This document shows, piece after piece, positions 8,080-15,629 of a DNA stretch of 44,434 nt. The notes under the pieces were generated by a model, which saw nothing but the letters and a program-made list of their open reading frames with translations, searched no databases and had not been told where the DNA came from. The stretch is from an uncultured Acetatifactor sp. (GTDB lineage: Bacteria; Bacillota; Clostridia; Lachnospirales; Lachnospiraceae), in assembly GCA_910584435.1 (NCBI GenBank), contig CAJUAP010000011.1, positions 5,307 through 49,740 of the forward strand. Reading direction: 5' to 3'. The first letter of the stretch is position 1. Each line of letters starts with the position of its first letter. A program made the position numbers and the translations under genes.

Positions 8080-9168
8080 ATGAGGGGAAAAATAATCAAA
8101 GGAATTGCAGGATTCTATTATGTCTACGTAGTAGACATTGGGTACGCAGTAGACATTGGCCAGATTAACCATATATCTGACAATGAAAATGGAGACGTCA
8201 TCAATCATGGTATGGCGAGTGGAAATGCAGCCGGTATCAGCCATGCAGCGGATATTGACCATACAGCGCGGCATAAAGAGACGGCTGGGCCGGAGGGGGA
8301 TGCAGCGGAGGTGTCTTTGTGCAGCACACAGAAGACAGAGGCTGGCAGAGTGTACGAATGTAAGGCAAAGGGCATATTTCGGAAGGATAAGCGCAAGCCT
8401 CTGGTGGGCGATGATGTGGAAATGGATGTATTGGATGAAGAGAAGCATTTGGGGAATATCACAGAGCTGCTGCCCAGGCACAGTGAGCTGATACGCCCTG
8501 CAGTGGCAAATGTGGATCAGGCGCTGATTATATTTGCTGTGGCCAGCCCCAGGCCCAGTTTTAATCTGCTGGACCGCTTCCTGATAATGATGGCCCGGCA
8601 GAAAATGGACTGCCTTATCTGTTTTAACAAGCTGGATATGGAAGAGGGGCAGGAGGCAGAGAAATATATTCAAATCTATCAGGACTGCGGCTACCGGACA
8701 ATGGGAATCAGCGCGATGGAAGGAAGGGGTATTCAGGAGCTGAAAGGATTGCTGGCCGGTAAGACAACCACTTTGGCAGGCCCCAGCGGGGTGGGAAAAT
8801 CCACCCTGATCAACTGTCTGCAGTCGGACATTGTCATGGAGACAGGGGAAGTCAGTGAGAAGATTGCGAGGGGAAAACATACGACCAGGCACGTGGAGCT
8901 GATTGCTTTGGGAGAGAATACATATATTCTTGATACACCTGGTTTCAGTTCTCTGGAATTGTTTTCTCTGGATAAAGAACAGCTTGCAGGATACTATCCT
9001 GAATTTGCGCCATATGAAAAATACTGTAAATTCGGAGGATGCTCCCATGTGGCAGAGAAAGAGTGCGGTGTAAAGGATGCGGCAGCAGAGGGCAGCATCA
9101 GTAAAATGCGTTATGAGAATTACTGCATGCTCTATAAAGAGCTGAAAGAGAAAAAAGTAAGGTATTGA
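8080..9168 (+). CDS. rsgA: Ribosome small-subunit-dependent GTPase A, with an insertion in the OB fold
   Basis: Circularly permuted GTPase that assists late 30S maturation. The N-terminal OB fold begins MRGKIIKGIAGFYYV and resumes at VYECKAKGIFRK. The permuted G domain has NKLD (G4), GPSGVGKS at residues 234-241 (G1) and DTPGFSSLE (G3). The C-terminal zinc site is CKFGGCSHVAEKEC. About 65 extra residues (roughly 18-89) are inserted in the first loop of the OB fold, including two 18-bp repeats (VDIGYAVDIG); normal proteins have only a short loop here. I place the start at ATG 8080 by homology. An in-frame TTG at 8008, ten bases after a strong AGGAGG (7992-7997), would give a 24-residue-longer protein and cannot be excluded. 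Confidence 0.93.
   Translation: MRGKIIKGIAGFYYVYVVDIGYAVDIGQINHISDNENGDVINHGMASGNAAGISHAADIDHTARHKETAGPEGDAAEVSLCSTQKTEAGRVYECKAKGIFRKDKRKPLVGDDVEMDVLDEEKHLGNITELLPRHSELIRPAVANVDQALIIFAVASPRPSFNLLDRFLIMMARQKMDCLICFNKLDMEEGQEAEKYIQIYQDCGYRTMGISAMEGRGIQELKGLLAGKTTTLAGPSGVGKSTLINCLQSDIVMETGEVSEKIARGKHTTRHVELIALGENTYILDTPGFSSLELFSLDKEQLAGYYPEFAPYEKYCKFGGCSHVAEKECGVKDAAAEGSISKMRYENYCMLYKELKEKKVRY
8125..8160. repeat. 18-bp direct repeat inside rsgA
   Basis: Two adjacent copies, 8125-8142 and 8143-8160, differ at only two positions and encode YVVDIG-YAVDIG. They lie at the left edge of the unusual OB-fold insertion of RsgA and suggest that the insertion grew by local duplication. Confidence 0.85.
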
Positions 9169-9651
9169 GCAATGGAATGATTTATCATTGCGCTGTCGGG
9201 ACGAGTGCTTTCTTTTCTGAAAGATACTCTGTTTATCAGCTTTAAACGAATGGTATCCACTGGCTGTTTTCTCATATTTGCCGGAAGAACCAGTCGCCTG
9301 AATCAATTGAATAAGTTGTAGGCTGCCTTCGGCAGATCCCCGGTCAGACCATAATAGCAGAGGATGATGAGATTTTAGGCACTTTGATTTTACTATAAGC
9401 TGGGTTTCTTTTTCTGTTCACTTTACAGATGAAATGCAATAAACAGCTTAAATACAGTAACCACGTGACTTTCAGCCATTCAGGCTAAATATTAATGTTA
9501 TCCATAACACGAACACAAGGGGACAGAACTCTGAAAAAAATTCAGAGTTCTGTCCCCTTGTAGTAGTAAAAATGGAGTATAATAATGATGTAAGCGAATG
9601 AGACCTGCAGGCGATTTCGTAAAATTATGATGAATCAGGAGGTAAATAAGT
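9169..9651. other. Long intergenic region between rsgA and the accessory island
   Basis: About 480 bases without a convincing gene on either strand. The first part holds small stem-loops (GCAATG/CATTGC near 9170-9200 and CTGCC-TTC-GGCAG near 9323). The middle is AT-rich with no recognisable coding remnant. The right part carries the long palindrome described separately and a TATAAT at 9578-9583 that may be the -10 of the following gene; no good -35 hexamer is visible because the palindrome arm occupies that position. Confidence 0.5.
9515..9561. repeat. Perfect 21-bp palindrome with 5-A loop (REP/BIME-like)
   Basis: Left arm 9515-9535 and right arm 9541-9561 are exact reverse complements over 21 bases, separated by AAAAA. 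The core GGGGACAGAACTCTGAA is G-rich on one side and reads GTTCTGTCCCC on the other. In form it resembles the REP-like palindromes mobilised by RAYT (IS200/IS605-related) transposases in Firmicutes, but no such transposase is in the window. The right arm abuts a TATAAT at 9578, so the hairpin covers the -35 area of the downstream gene. Confidence 0.9.
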
Positions 9652-10449
9652 TTGAAGCATATTAAGATTAGGTATCATTTATTATTAATGCTCGCAATGG
9701 TGTTTTATTCGGTTCAGCCGGTTCATGCTGCAGAAAATTCAGACGTAGAGGCAGGATTCTATCTTTCCGATGAGGTATATAATGATATTGTAAATGCTGA
9801 GAGAATGGGTGCGGCAATGAAACAGCAGAATGAATTGCTTCAGGTATATATTGAAATAAAGGAAACATTGACAGATGAGCAGCTGGCAGGAGCATATTTT
9901 GATGAAGCCGGGGAATTACATATTCTGATGACGGAAGAGATCCCTGTGTGCTTGTCAAATGAATCCGTCCATTTTGAAACAGCGGAATATTCTTATGCAT
10001 ATTTGGAAGAGCTGCAGATTATGCTTGATAATTACTCGGATCGAATAGGCTTTACAGCATCCGGAATTGACCAAGAGGATAACAAGGTGGTAATATATAG
10101 CGAGAATGATTTGGACTTAGGTTTTCTATATACGCTTGTTCCGCAAAATGCATTAAAAATAGTGGAAGAGAATTTGGTTATCAAGGACTGCCAAGCATCT
10201 AAAGCCAGATTTACGGTTGAACCAGGGAGAGAAATATATATTGCGGCAACTGAAACAACAGGAACGGTTGGCTGTGGCGTTGTATGGGATAATTCAACTT
10301 CGGATAAGAAGTATGGGGTTTTGACAGAATACAACAGTGTATATTCTATGATTGGAATAATTAAGGGAGGTGTAAAAGGTACTAATCACATGCTTTATGT
10401 AAGTATGAATGAGATCCAATCAGCATTTGATTTAGAGACTGTACAATAG
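9652..10449 (+). CDS. Secreted protein resembling an S1-type protease with the catalytic core missing
   Basis: TTG start with AGGAGG about ten bases upstream; MKHIKIRYHLLLMLAMVFYSVQ followed by VHAAEN is a signal peptide with AxA-type cleavage near residue 27. The mature N-terminal part (about 30-165) looks like the prodomain of streptogrisin-like S1 proteases of Clostridia: TLTDEQLAGAYFDEAGELHI and a helix then DNKVVIYSEND. Residues 180-220 resemble the first strands of the protease domain (GTVGCGVVWDNSTS), and the end (MIGIIKGGVKGTNHMLYVS) resembles the last strands. No His of a TAAHC-like motif, no Asp and no GDSG serine are present, so roughly 100 residues seem deleted in frame. It could be a pseudoenzyme or a decaying gene. 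The family assignment is inference from pattern, not alignment. Confidence 0.6.
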   Translation: MKHIKIRYHLLLMLAMVFYSVQPVHAAENSDVEAGFYLSDEVYNDIVNAERMGAAMKQQNELLQVYIEIKETLTDEQLAGAYFDEAGELHILMTEEIPVCLSNESVHFETAEYSYAYLEELQIMLDNYSDRIGFTASGIDQEDNKVVIYSENDLDLGFLYTLVPQNALKIVEENLVIKDCQASKARFTVEPGREIYIAATETTGTVGCGVVWDNSTSDKKYGVLTEYNSVYSMIGIIKGGVKGTNHMLYVSMNEIQSAFDLETVQ

Positions 10450-10602
10450 TTATTATGAATGGGGGCTGGTCAGTGGTAACTGCTTTGGCGGCCGGCTTCT
10501 ATCCATTGTTTTTCATTGGCATTGAAAATTATAAGCATGGAGGCAGAATGTTATTGAAGAATCGCAAGAAGTATTTGATATAAGCAATATAAGGAGGAAG
10601 CA

Positions 10603-11025
10603 GTGAAAAAATATTGTATTGCCATCGGAACAGCTGTGTTGGGAGTGATTAGTGTACTGCTGGTTATTGTGGAGCGTAATAAGTATGATTACACAAATGT
10701 TGATATGACTATGAACAATGAATTAAATGTCAGATTTACTGTTGAAATTGAAGAGGATATGGCAGAATTTCATATCTGCAATAATGATACCGTTGATTTC
10801 TTTTATGGATTGGACTATGATTTGGATGTATGGAAAAATAACAAATGGGAAGAGGTGCCCAGAACTGGGATATGGGATGCAGCCGGAATATATTTGCCCC
10901 CTGGAAAGGAACATGTCGAGGAAATTCCTGTAAAGTCACTAGGAGCCAAACGAGGGAGAGCATATAGGATTAGGAAAGAAATAAATGATTGTGTATGTTA
11001 TTCTGAGGTTTTTATTATGAAATAA
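10603..11025 (+). CDS. Membrane-anchored or secreted protein with a bacterial Ig-like domain
   Basis: Unnamed 140-residue protein. GTG start with AAGGAGG upstream. MKKYCIAIGTAVLGVISVLLVIV is a signal anchor. The rest is a beta-rich domain: YDLDVWKNNKWEEVP followed by YLPPGKEHVEEIPV and RAYRIRKEI matches the pattern of the small Ig-like domains found in many Lachnospiraceae lipoproteins (strand with KNGKWYEVP, then PGETxxxxIxW, then GxYRIxKEI). There is no lipobox cysteine, so a helix anchor is more likely than a lipid anchor. It neighbours the S1-like protein and could be co-transcribed. Function unknown. Confidence 0.6.
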   Translation: MKKYCIAIGTAVLGVISVLLVIVERNKYDYTNVDMTMNNELNVRFTVEIEEDMAEFHICNNDTVDFFYGLDYDLDVWKNNKWEEVPRTGIWDAAGIYLPPGKEHVEEIPVKSLGAKRGRAYRIRKEINDCVCYSEVFIMK

Positions 11026-11383
11026 GCTGTTTTGTTATGCCGCAGTGGACTGCTGGATGGAAAATATAGAGGATACTATGGAAACAGGTTTCATGATTGC
11101 CATTTTGTGTGGATGGTCAGTAATGAGAAAGGGCGGATAAACAGATATACATTCAGCTGATAGGGCGTTCGTGATCCAGGCTCTTTAAAATCCAGTGATT
11201 TACTTTTGAGTCTTGATATGCTATAATAACGTAGCTGTTAAGGCTCTTTTTTTGAATATGGGAAAGAATGCAGCAGCTCAGTAACCTGTCTGAACTGCTG
11301 CGAAAGAATATAAAAGAAAGGGAGCGGAAGATTAAGAGGCGAAAAACTTATGAAATCCAGAATATTTAAAGGAGATAGATAAA
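11026..11383. other. Intergenic region with ychF promoter and leader hairpin
   Basis: About 360 bases without a gene. It contains a probable promoter at 11199-11227 and a leader hairpin with arms 11270-11281 and 11290-11301 (11 of 12 pairs, loop of eight bases). No terminator for the preceding gene was recognised, and nothing else was seen in the first 170 bases. Confidence 0.5.
11199..11227 (+). promoter_or_regulatory. Probable sigma-A promoter with extended -10 for ychF
   Basis: TTTACT (11199-11204), 17-base spacer, TATAAT (11222-11227) preceded by TGC, which gives an extended -10. It is the best promoter-like sequence in the gap before ychF. Confidence 0.55.
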
Positions 11384-12481
11384 ATGAAACTAGGAATCGT
11401 AGGATTACCAAATGTGGGAAAGAGTACATTATTCAATTCTCTGACGAAGGCGGGCGCCGAGTCGGCAAATTATCCCTTTTGCACGATTGATCCCAATGTG
11501 GGGGTGGTTGCGGTGCCGGATGAAAGGCTGAAGCTTTTGGGTGATATGTACCAGTCTAAAAAGGTTACCCCTGCAATGATTGAATTTGTGGACATTGCCG
11601 GGCTTGTCAAAGGGGCTTCCAAGGGAGAGGGGCTTGGAAATCAGTTCCTGAGCCATATCAGGGAAGTGGATGCCATTGTGCATGTGGTAAGATGTTTTGA
11701 AGATACGAATGTGATTCATGTGGACGGCAGTGTGAATCCTCTGCGGGATATAGAAACGATTCATTTGGAATTGATTTTCTCTGATTTGGAAGTGCTGGAG
11801 AGAAGATTGTCAAAAGTGAGTAAGGCTGCAAGGATGGACAAGTCCTGTGGGAAAGAGCTGGCGCTTCTGGAACGGCTGAAAGCGCATTTAGAGAGCGGTA
11901 AGCCGGCCAAAGCATTGGAAGTTGAGGATGAAGAAGAACTGGCACTGCTCAGAGACTTTAATCTGCTCACATATAAACCGGTTATCTATGCGGCAAATGT
12001 TGCGGAAGAGGATTTGGCAGAAGACGGCGCCGGCAATTCTATGGTAGAGCAGGTAAGAGATTTTGCCAGAGGGGAGAACAGTGAAGTATTTGTGATCTGT
12101 GCCCAGATTGAGCAGGAGATTTCGGAGCTGGATGAGGATGAGAGGGCAATGTTCCTGGAAGATATGGGACTTACGGAATCCGGCCTGGAGAAGCTGATCA
12201 AAGCAAGCTATCATATCCTGGGGCTGATGAGTTTTCTGACAGCCGGAGAGGACGAGACGCGGGCATGGACAATCAGGATCGGCACCAAGGCGCCCCAGGC
12301 GGCAGGGAAGATCCATACTGATTTCGAGAGGGGCTTCATTAAGGCGGAGGTGGTCAATTACAAGGATCTGCTGGAGCAGGGGTCTCTTGCGGCAGCACGT
12401 GAAAAGGGGCTGGTGGGGATAGAAGGCAAGGATTACATCGTCCGGGACGGCGATGTGATTCTGTTCCGGTTTAATGTATAG
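11384..12481 (+). CDS. ychF: Redox-regulated ATPase/GTPase of the Obg family (YchF)
   Basis: P-loop NTPase that prefers ATP, associated with ribosomes and stress responses. GLPNVGKST at residues 7-15 is the G1 motif; DIAGLVKGASKGEGLGNQFL is the G2/G3 region; a coiled insertion follows and the TGS domain is at the C-terminus (GTKAPQAAGKIHTDFERGFI onward). Length 365 is exactly typical. GGAGATAG precedes the ATG. It is followed by lgt across an intergenic repeat. Confidence 0.96.
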   Translation: MKLGIVGLPNVGKSTLFNSLTKAGAESANYPFCTIDPNVGVVAVPDERLKLLGDMYQSKKVTPAMIEFVDIAGLVKGASKGEGLGNQFLSHIREVDAIVHVVRCFEDTNVIHVDGSVNPLRDIETIHLELIFSDLEVLERRLSKVSKAARMDKSCGKELALLERLKAHLESGKPAKALEVEDEEELALLRDFNLLTYKPVIYAANVAEEDLAEDGAGNSMVEQVRDFARGENSEVFVICAQIEQEISELDEDERAMFLEDMGLTESGLEKLIKASYHILGLMSFLTAGEDETRAWTIRIGTKAPQAAGKIHTDFERGFIKAEVVNYKDLLEQGSLAAAREKGLVGIEGKDYIVRDGDVILFRFNV

Positions 12482-12489
12482 GGCAAAAG

Positions 12490-12537
12490 GTAACAGTTCA
12501 GGCAGCTCATCCCACGGAGTCAAGGCGGTGTGCCGCC
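12490..12537. repeat. Partial palindromic element of the GTAACAGTTCAG family (copy B)
   Basis: GTAACAGTTCAG at 12490-12501 is identical to copy A and is followed by a GGCGG-TGTG-CCGCC stem-loop (12524-12537). Copy C at 26597 combines the same two parts (the terminal arm and an AAGGCGG/CCGCCTT stem-loop), so B looks like a shortened relative lacking the right terminal arm. Confidence 0.55.
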
Positions 12538-12617
12538 CTGCGGTTATTAGGAGGGCTGCATGGCAGAGGTTGGGTGCCTTGAGTGATTGTGTGCTTGACA
12601 CACAGGAAGGTATGGAT

Positions 12618-13466
12618 ATGAATGTTGGCGATATTGCATTTCCAAATTTGGGAATTTACTTAAGAGATGTGCCAAAATCCTTCAGTGTATTTGGCTTTGA
12701 TATTGCTTTTTATGGCCTGTTCATCGGCATTGGTGTACTCTCAGGTATTTTGATGGCTGCGCATATGGCCAAAGTGACAGGGCAGAATCCGGATGTCTAT
12801 TGGGATTTTGCTATTTATGCAGTTGCATTTTCCGTTGTGGGCGCCCGGATTTATTATGTGGTGTTTTCCTGGGAGTATTATAAGGATAATCTGCTTGGTA
12901 TTTTTAATTTGAGAAACGGCGGTCTGGCTATTTACGGCGGTGTTATTGCGGCGTTTATTACGCTGTTTGTCTATTGCAGGGTAAAGAAGCAGAAGCCTCT
13001 GCTGATGGGAGATACTGCCATGCCCGGATTGATTCTGGGACAGGCTATAGGGCGTTGGGGAAATTTTACGAACAGAGAGGTATTCGGAGAATACTATAAT
13101 GGAATCTTATCCATGCAGCTGCCCGTAGAAGCTGTCCGGGCCAGGGATATTTCGGAAAATATTGCCGCCCATATACCGGAGGGGGCAAATTATATCAATG
13201 TACATCCCACTTTTCTGTATGAAAGCGTATGGAATTTATTGGTGATGGCGGCGCTGCTTTTGTTTCGGAAGCATAAGAAATTCGATGGAGAACTATGTCT
13301 GCTTTATCTGGGGGGCTATGGTCTGGGAAGGTTTGTCATCGAGGGGATTCGCACAGACACCCTTTTTGTGCCTGGTACAACGGTTCCGGTATCACAGGTA
13401 TTGGCGCTGTTAATGGTCATTTTTGCCGTGGGTGTTGATTTGAAGGTTCGCTTAAAGAAGCGTTAG
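12618..13466 (+). CDS. lgt: Prolipoprotein diacylglyceryl transferase
   Basis: Integral membrane enzyme that transfers diacylglyceryl from phosphatidylglycerol to the lipobox cysteine of prolipoproteins. Visible motifs: NLRNGGLAIYGGVI, GQAIGRWGNFTNREVFG (GRWGN at residues 145-149), HPTFLYESVWN and GYGLGRFVIEG, all characteristic. About seven hydrophobic segments. An in-frame reading continues upstream to 12474, but that would overlap ychF and adds an unrelated 48 residues. AGGAAGG at 12604-12610 is too close to ATG 12612 and well spaced for ATG 12618, which I choose. A terminator follows at 13549. Confidence 0.94.
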   Translation: MNVGDIAFPNLGIYLRDVPKSFSVFGFDIAFYGLFIGIGVLSGILMAAHMAKVTGQNPDVYWDFAIYAVAFSVVGARIYYVVFSWEYYKDNLLGIFNLRNGGLAIYGGVIAAFITLFVYCRVKKQKPLLMGDTAMPGLILGQAIGRWGNFTNREVFGEYYNGILSMQLPVEAVRARDISENIAAHIPEGANYINVHPTFLYESVWNLLVMAALLLFRKHKKFDGELCLLYLGGYGLGRFVIEGIRTDTLFVPGTTVPVSQVLALLMVIFAVGVDLKVRLKKR

Positions 13467-13548
13467 GAGAGAATGCAGGAGCATCCGGGATAAAACTATA
13501 TGTAGGATTTTCTTAAACGCCAGAATACTATATCTGGTAGTTCAAATG

Positions 13549-13584
13549 AAAAAGTACTTTGCAGAATACTGCAAAGTACTTTTT
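13549..13584 (+). terminator. Rho-independent terminator after lgt
   Basis: Arms 13549-13564 and 13569-13584 are perfect 16-base reverse complements around the loop AATA; the stem ends in a run of T. The A-run at the left side makes it potentially bidirectional. It separates the ychF-lgt unit from the dcw cluster. Confidence 0.92.
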
Positions 13585-13663
13585 TAATTGTACCATCATT
13601 TAATTTCTGAAGATTGAAACTTTTCCTTGCAAAATCTTTGCAGATATATTAAACTTTATTAAG

Positions 13664-13704
13664 AAGTGGGATGAGTATGGCATCAGATACCATAAAGTGG
13701 GATG
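13664..13704. promoter_or_regulatory. Candidate MraZ operator: two AAGTGGGATG boxes around a palindrome
   Basis: AAGTGGGATG occurs at 13664-13673 and again at 13695-13704, 31 bases apart (about three helical turns). Between them lies a 19-base palindrome, 13676-13694 (TATGGCATC-A-GATACCATA, one mismatch). MraZ autoregulates the dcw cluster by binding repeated G-rich boxes (TGGGN or AAAGTGG-type in studied bacteria), and the two boxes fit that pattern. The palindrome between them is not part of any known MraZ site and may bind a second factor. Confidence 0.6.
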
Positions 13705-13817
13705 GAAACCCATGAAGGTGAAACAGGCAGGATTTCTGCAGGCTGATGTAAGGCTGAATTTGTCAGGTTTTGATGTGTATTCTCATAACAAGACCGCTTT
13801 GAATGGTGGTGATTGCA

Positions 13818-14249
13818 ATGTTCATGGGCAGATACAATCATACAATTGACCCCAAGGGCAGGTTGAGTATTCCCTCAAAATATCGGGAGATTCTGGGAGA
13901 TGAATTTGTGGTATCAAAAGGGATGGATGGCTGCTTATTTGTGTATGCCGATGAAGATTGGAAGGCTTTTGAAGCGAAGCTGGCGTCACTGCCGCTGGTC
14001 AACGAAGAGGCAAGGCAGTTTGCAAGGTTTTTTCTATCAGGTGCACAATATGTAACTGTGGACAAACAGGGACGTATTCTGCTGCCTCAGGACTTAAGAG
14101 ATTTTGCCGGCTTGGAGAAGGATGTGGTCTTAGCCGGTACAGGTGGACGTATTGAGATATGGAGCCTTGAACAGTGGAATGCGGTCAACAGTCAGGTGGA
14201 TATTGGCAAGATTTCCAAGAGTATGGCAGATTTGGGATTAACCATTTGA
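13818..14249 (+). CDS. mraZ: Transcriptional regulator MraZ
   Basis: DNA-binding repressor of the dcw cluster that forms rings of SpoVT-AbrB folds. Two AbrB-like units are visible: TIDPKGRLSIPSKYRE near the N-terminus and TVDKQGRILLPQDLRDFAGL in the second half. Starting at the second ATG (13818) gives MFMGRYNHTID, which matches the family N-terminus; an upstream in-frame ATG at 13803 would add five residues. 143 residues is normal. The ribosome binding site is weak (GGTGGTGA), which fits a low-level autoregulator. Candidate operators lie about 115-155 bases upstream. Confidence 0.95.
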   Translation: MFMGRYNHTIDPKGRLSIPSKYREILGDEFVVSKGMDGCLFVYADEDWKAFEAKLASLPLVNEEARQFARFFLSGAQYVTVDKQGRILLPQDLRDFAGLEKDVVLAGTGGRIEIWSLEQWNAVNSQVDIGKISKSMADLGLTI

Positions 14250-14416
14250 AGCTGCAGAGTATAAGTTTCTGAAGTGTGGATTGTCAAAGCACAAACCGCC
14301 AAAGCATTGGGAAGGCATTCATGCGGTGTCATGCCGGAAGAATGCAGAGCGTATAAGTTCGTCTGAAAAAAGGAAATTGGCTGATAAAAGCATTTGCTGA
14401 GAAAGGAATCCTAGGC
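14250..14416. other. mraZ-rsmH intergenic spacer with an imperfect direct repeat
   Basis: A 167-base gap, wide for this cluster. TGCAGAGTATAAGTTTCTGAA near 14254 is repeated with small changes near 14344. No promoter or terminator was convincing. Confidence 0.4.
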
Positions 14417-15355
14417 ATGGAATTTGGGCATTACTCCGTACTTCTTGCGGAAACCATGGAACAACTTCAGGTAAAACCGGATGGCATATATGTGGATGGG
14501 ACATTAGGCGGCGGAGGACATGCCTATGAGGTCTGCAAATTGCTTACTACCGGGCATTTATACGGAATTGATCAGGATGAAGATGCCATCAGGGCAGCAG
14601 GTGAGAGGCTTGCGCCTTTTGGCAGTAAGATAACACTTTTCAGAGAAAATTATTGTAATATGAAGTCGCTCCTTGGGGCGGAGGGGGTTGAAAAAGTAGA
14701 CGGTATCCTGCTGGATCTGGGGGTTTCCTCCTATCAGCTGGACAGGGAAGAGAGAGGGTTTTCCTATCGTTTTGACGCTCCCCTTGATATGCGTATGGAT
14801 CGCAGACGGACATTGACTGCCAGAGAAATTGTGAATCAGTATTCGGAAAGTGATTTGTACCGTATTATCAGAGATTACGGTGAGGAACAGTTTGCGAAAA
14901 ATATTGCAAAGCACATTGTCAGAACCAGGGCGGACAAGCCCATAGAAAGTACATATGAATTAAATGAGGTGATTAGAGCGGCAATCCCGGCGAAGATGCG
15001 AAGGGACGGACATCCGTCCAAGCGGACATTTCAGGCGATTAGAATAGAGTGCAATGGGGAATTGGACGTGCTGCAGAATTCACTGGATGATTTTATTGAC
15101 ATGCTGAAGCCGGGAGGAAAATTGTGTGTTATCACGTTTCATTCTCTGGAGGATCGTATTGTCAAGATGACATTTCGCAGAAACGAATCGCCCTGTACCT
15201 GTCCGCCGGAATTCCCCGTATGTGTGTGCGGAAAGGTGTCGAGAGGTACTGTAGTTACGAGGAAGCCGATTATTCCTGCCCAGGAAGAATTGGAAGAAAA
15301 CAGCCGTTCCAAAAGCGCAAAACTAAGAGTCTTTCAAGCCGGCTGGAATAAATAA
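14417..15355 (+). CDS. rsmH: 16S rRNA (cytosine-1402 N4)-methyltransferase
   Basis: Methylates N4 of C1402 in 16S rRNA; nearly always the second dcw gene. HYSVLLAETME at the N-terminus, GTLGGGGHA (residues 28-36, SAM binding), ILLDLGVSSYQLD, RGFSYRFDAPLDMRMD and KPGGKLCVITFHSLEDRIVK are all diagnostic. Length 312 is normal. GAAAGGA upstream supports the ATG. Confidence 0.97.
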   Translation: MEFGHYSVLLAETMEQLQVKPDGIYVDGTLGGGGHAYEVCKLLTTGHLYGIDQDEDAIRAAGERLAPFGSKITLFRENYCNMKSLLGAEGVEKVDGILLDLGVSSYQLDREERGFSYRFDAPLDMRMDRRRTLTAREIVNQYSESDLYRIIRDYGEEQFAKNIAKHIVRTRADKPIESTYELNEVIRAAIPAKMRRDGHPSKRTFQAIRIECNGELDVLQNSLDDFIDMLKPGGKLCVITFHSLEDRIVKMTFRRNESPCTCPPEFPVCVCGKVSRGTVVTRKPIIPAQEELEENSRSKSAKLRVFQAGWNK

Positions 15356-15373
15356 AACAGTCCCGGAACGGAA

Positions 15374-15436
15374 ATGCCCGGAAGAAATTTCCGGCTGCGC
15401 CCTATGCAGAAGGAAATTCCTTCCCCGAAAGGGCAT
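15374..15436. repeat. Stem-loop repeat H1 between rsmH and ftsL
   Basis: Ends ATGCCC (15374-15379) and GGGCAT (15431-15436) pair, as do the inner segments GGAAGAAATTTCC and GGAAATTCCTTCC, giving a long interrupted hairpin of about 63 bases. A second, related hairpin lies at 15523-15586. Both keep the order GCCC, GGAAGAA(A)TTT, central loop, GGAAATTC, GGGC, so they are copies of one element. Confidence 0.7.
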
Positions 15437-15440
15437 TGAA

Positions 15441-15502
15441 GAGAAGGGACGGAACTGGAATAAATGGAACTGGAATCAAAGAGAAGGGACGGAACTGGAA
15501 TA
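15441..15502. repeat. Direct repeat GAGAAGGGACGGAACTGGAATA between the two hairpins
   Basis: Identical copies at 15441-15462 and 15481-15502, 40 bases apart; fragments of the same word (GGAACTGGAATAAA) recur at 15464-15476 and 15600-15613. The direct repeat follows each hairpin, so the duplicated unit was probably hairpin plus flank. Confidence 0.75.
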
Positions 15503-15522
15503 TAAAACAGCAACGGACCGGA

Positions 15523-15586
15523 CAAGCCCCGGAAGAATTTACTGACGCATCTGCGGCAGGAAATTCTTCCAGATTCAGGGGGCTTG
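15523..15586. repeat. Stem-loop repeat H2 between rsmH and ftsL
   Basis: CAAGCCCC (15523-15530) pairs with GGGGCTTG (15579-15586); GGAAGAATTT pairs with AAATTCTTCC, with an eight-base bulge on the right side. Same architecture as H1. There is no T-tract, so termination is unlikely; mRNA protection or processing between rsmH and ftsL is possible. Confidence 0.7.
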
Positions 15587-15629
15587 GGAGGAGAGTTGCG
15601 GAACTGGAATAAAATAGGAGGCTAACAAT

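Larger units (their letters stand above)
13467..13817. other. Intergenic region between lgt and mraZ
   Basis: About 350 bases with no gene. It holds the lgt terminator (13549-13584), a possible promoter (TTGCAA at 13627-13632, 17-base spacer, TAAACT at 13650-13655), and a symmetric operator-like block at 13664-13704 described separately. The last 100 bases are the presumed mraZ leader. Confidence 0.6.

Noticed and set aside
8023..9306. 427-codon open frame on the minus strand opposite rsgA
   Set aside because: It mirrors the rsgA coding sequence, has no ribosome binding site and its product is a His/Cys/Gln-rich shadow without motifs.
9300..9345. tRNA-like or riboswitch-like fold around CTGCC-TTC-GGCAG
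   Set aside because: Only one short stem is present; no cloverleaf or known aptamer pattern.
12474..12617. 48-residue extension of Lgt overlapping ychF
   Set aside because: It is a translation of the intergenic repeat copy B; Lgt homologues start near 12618.
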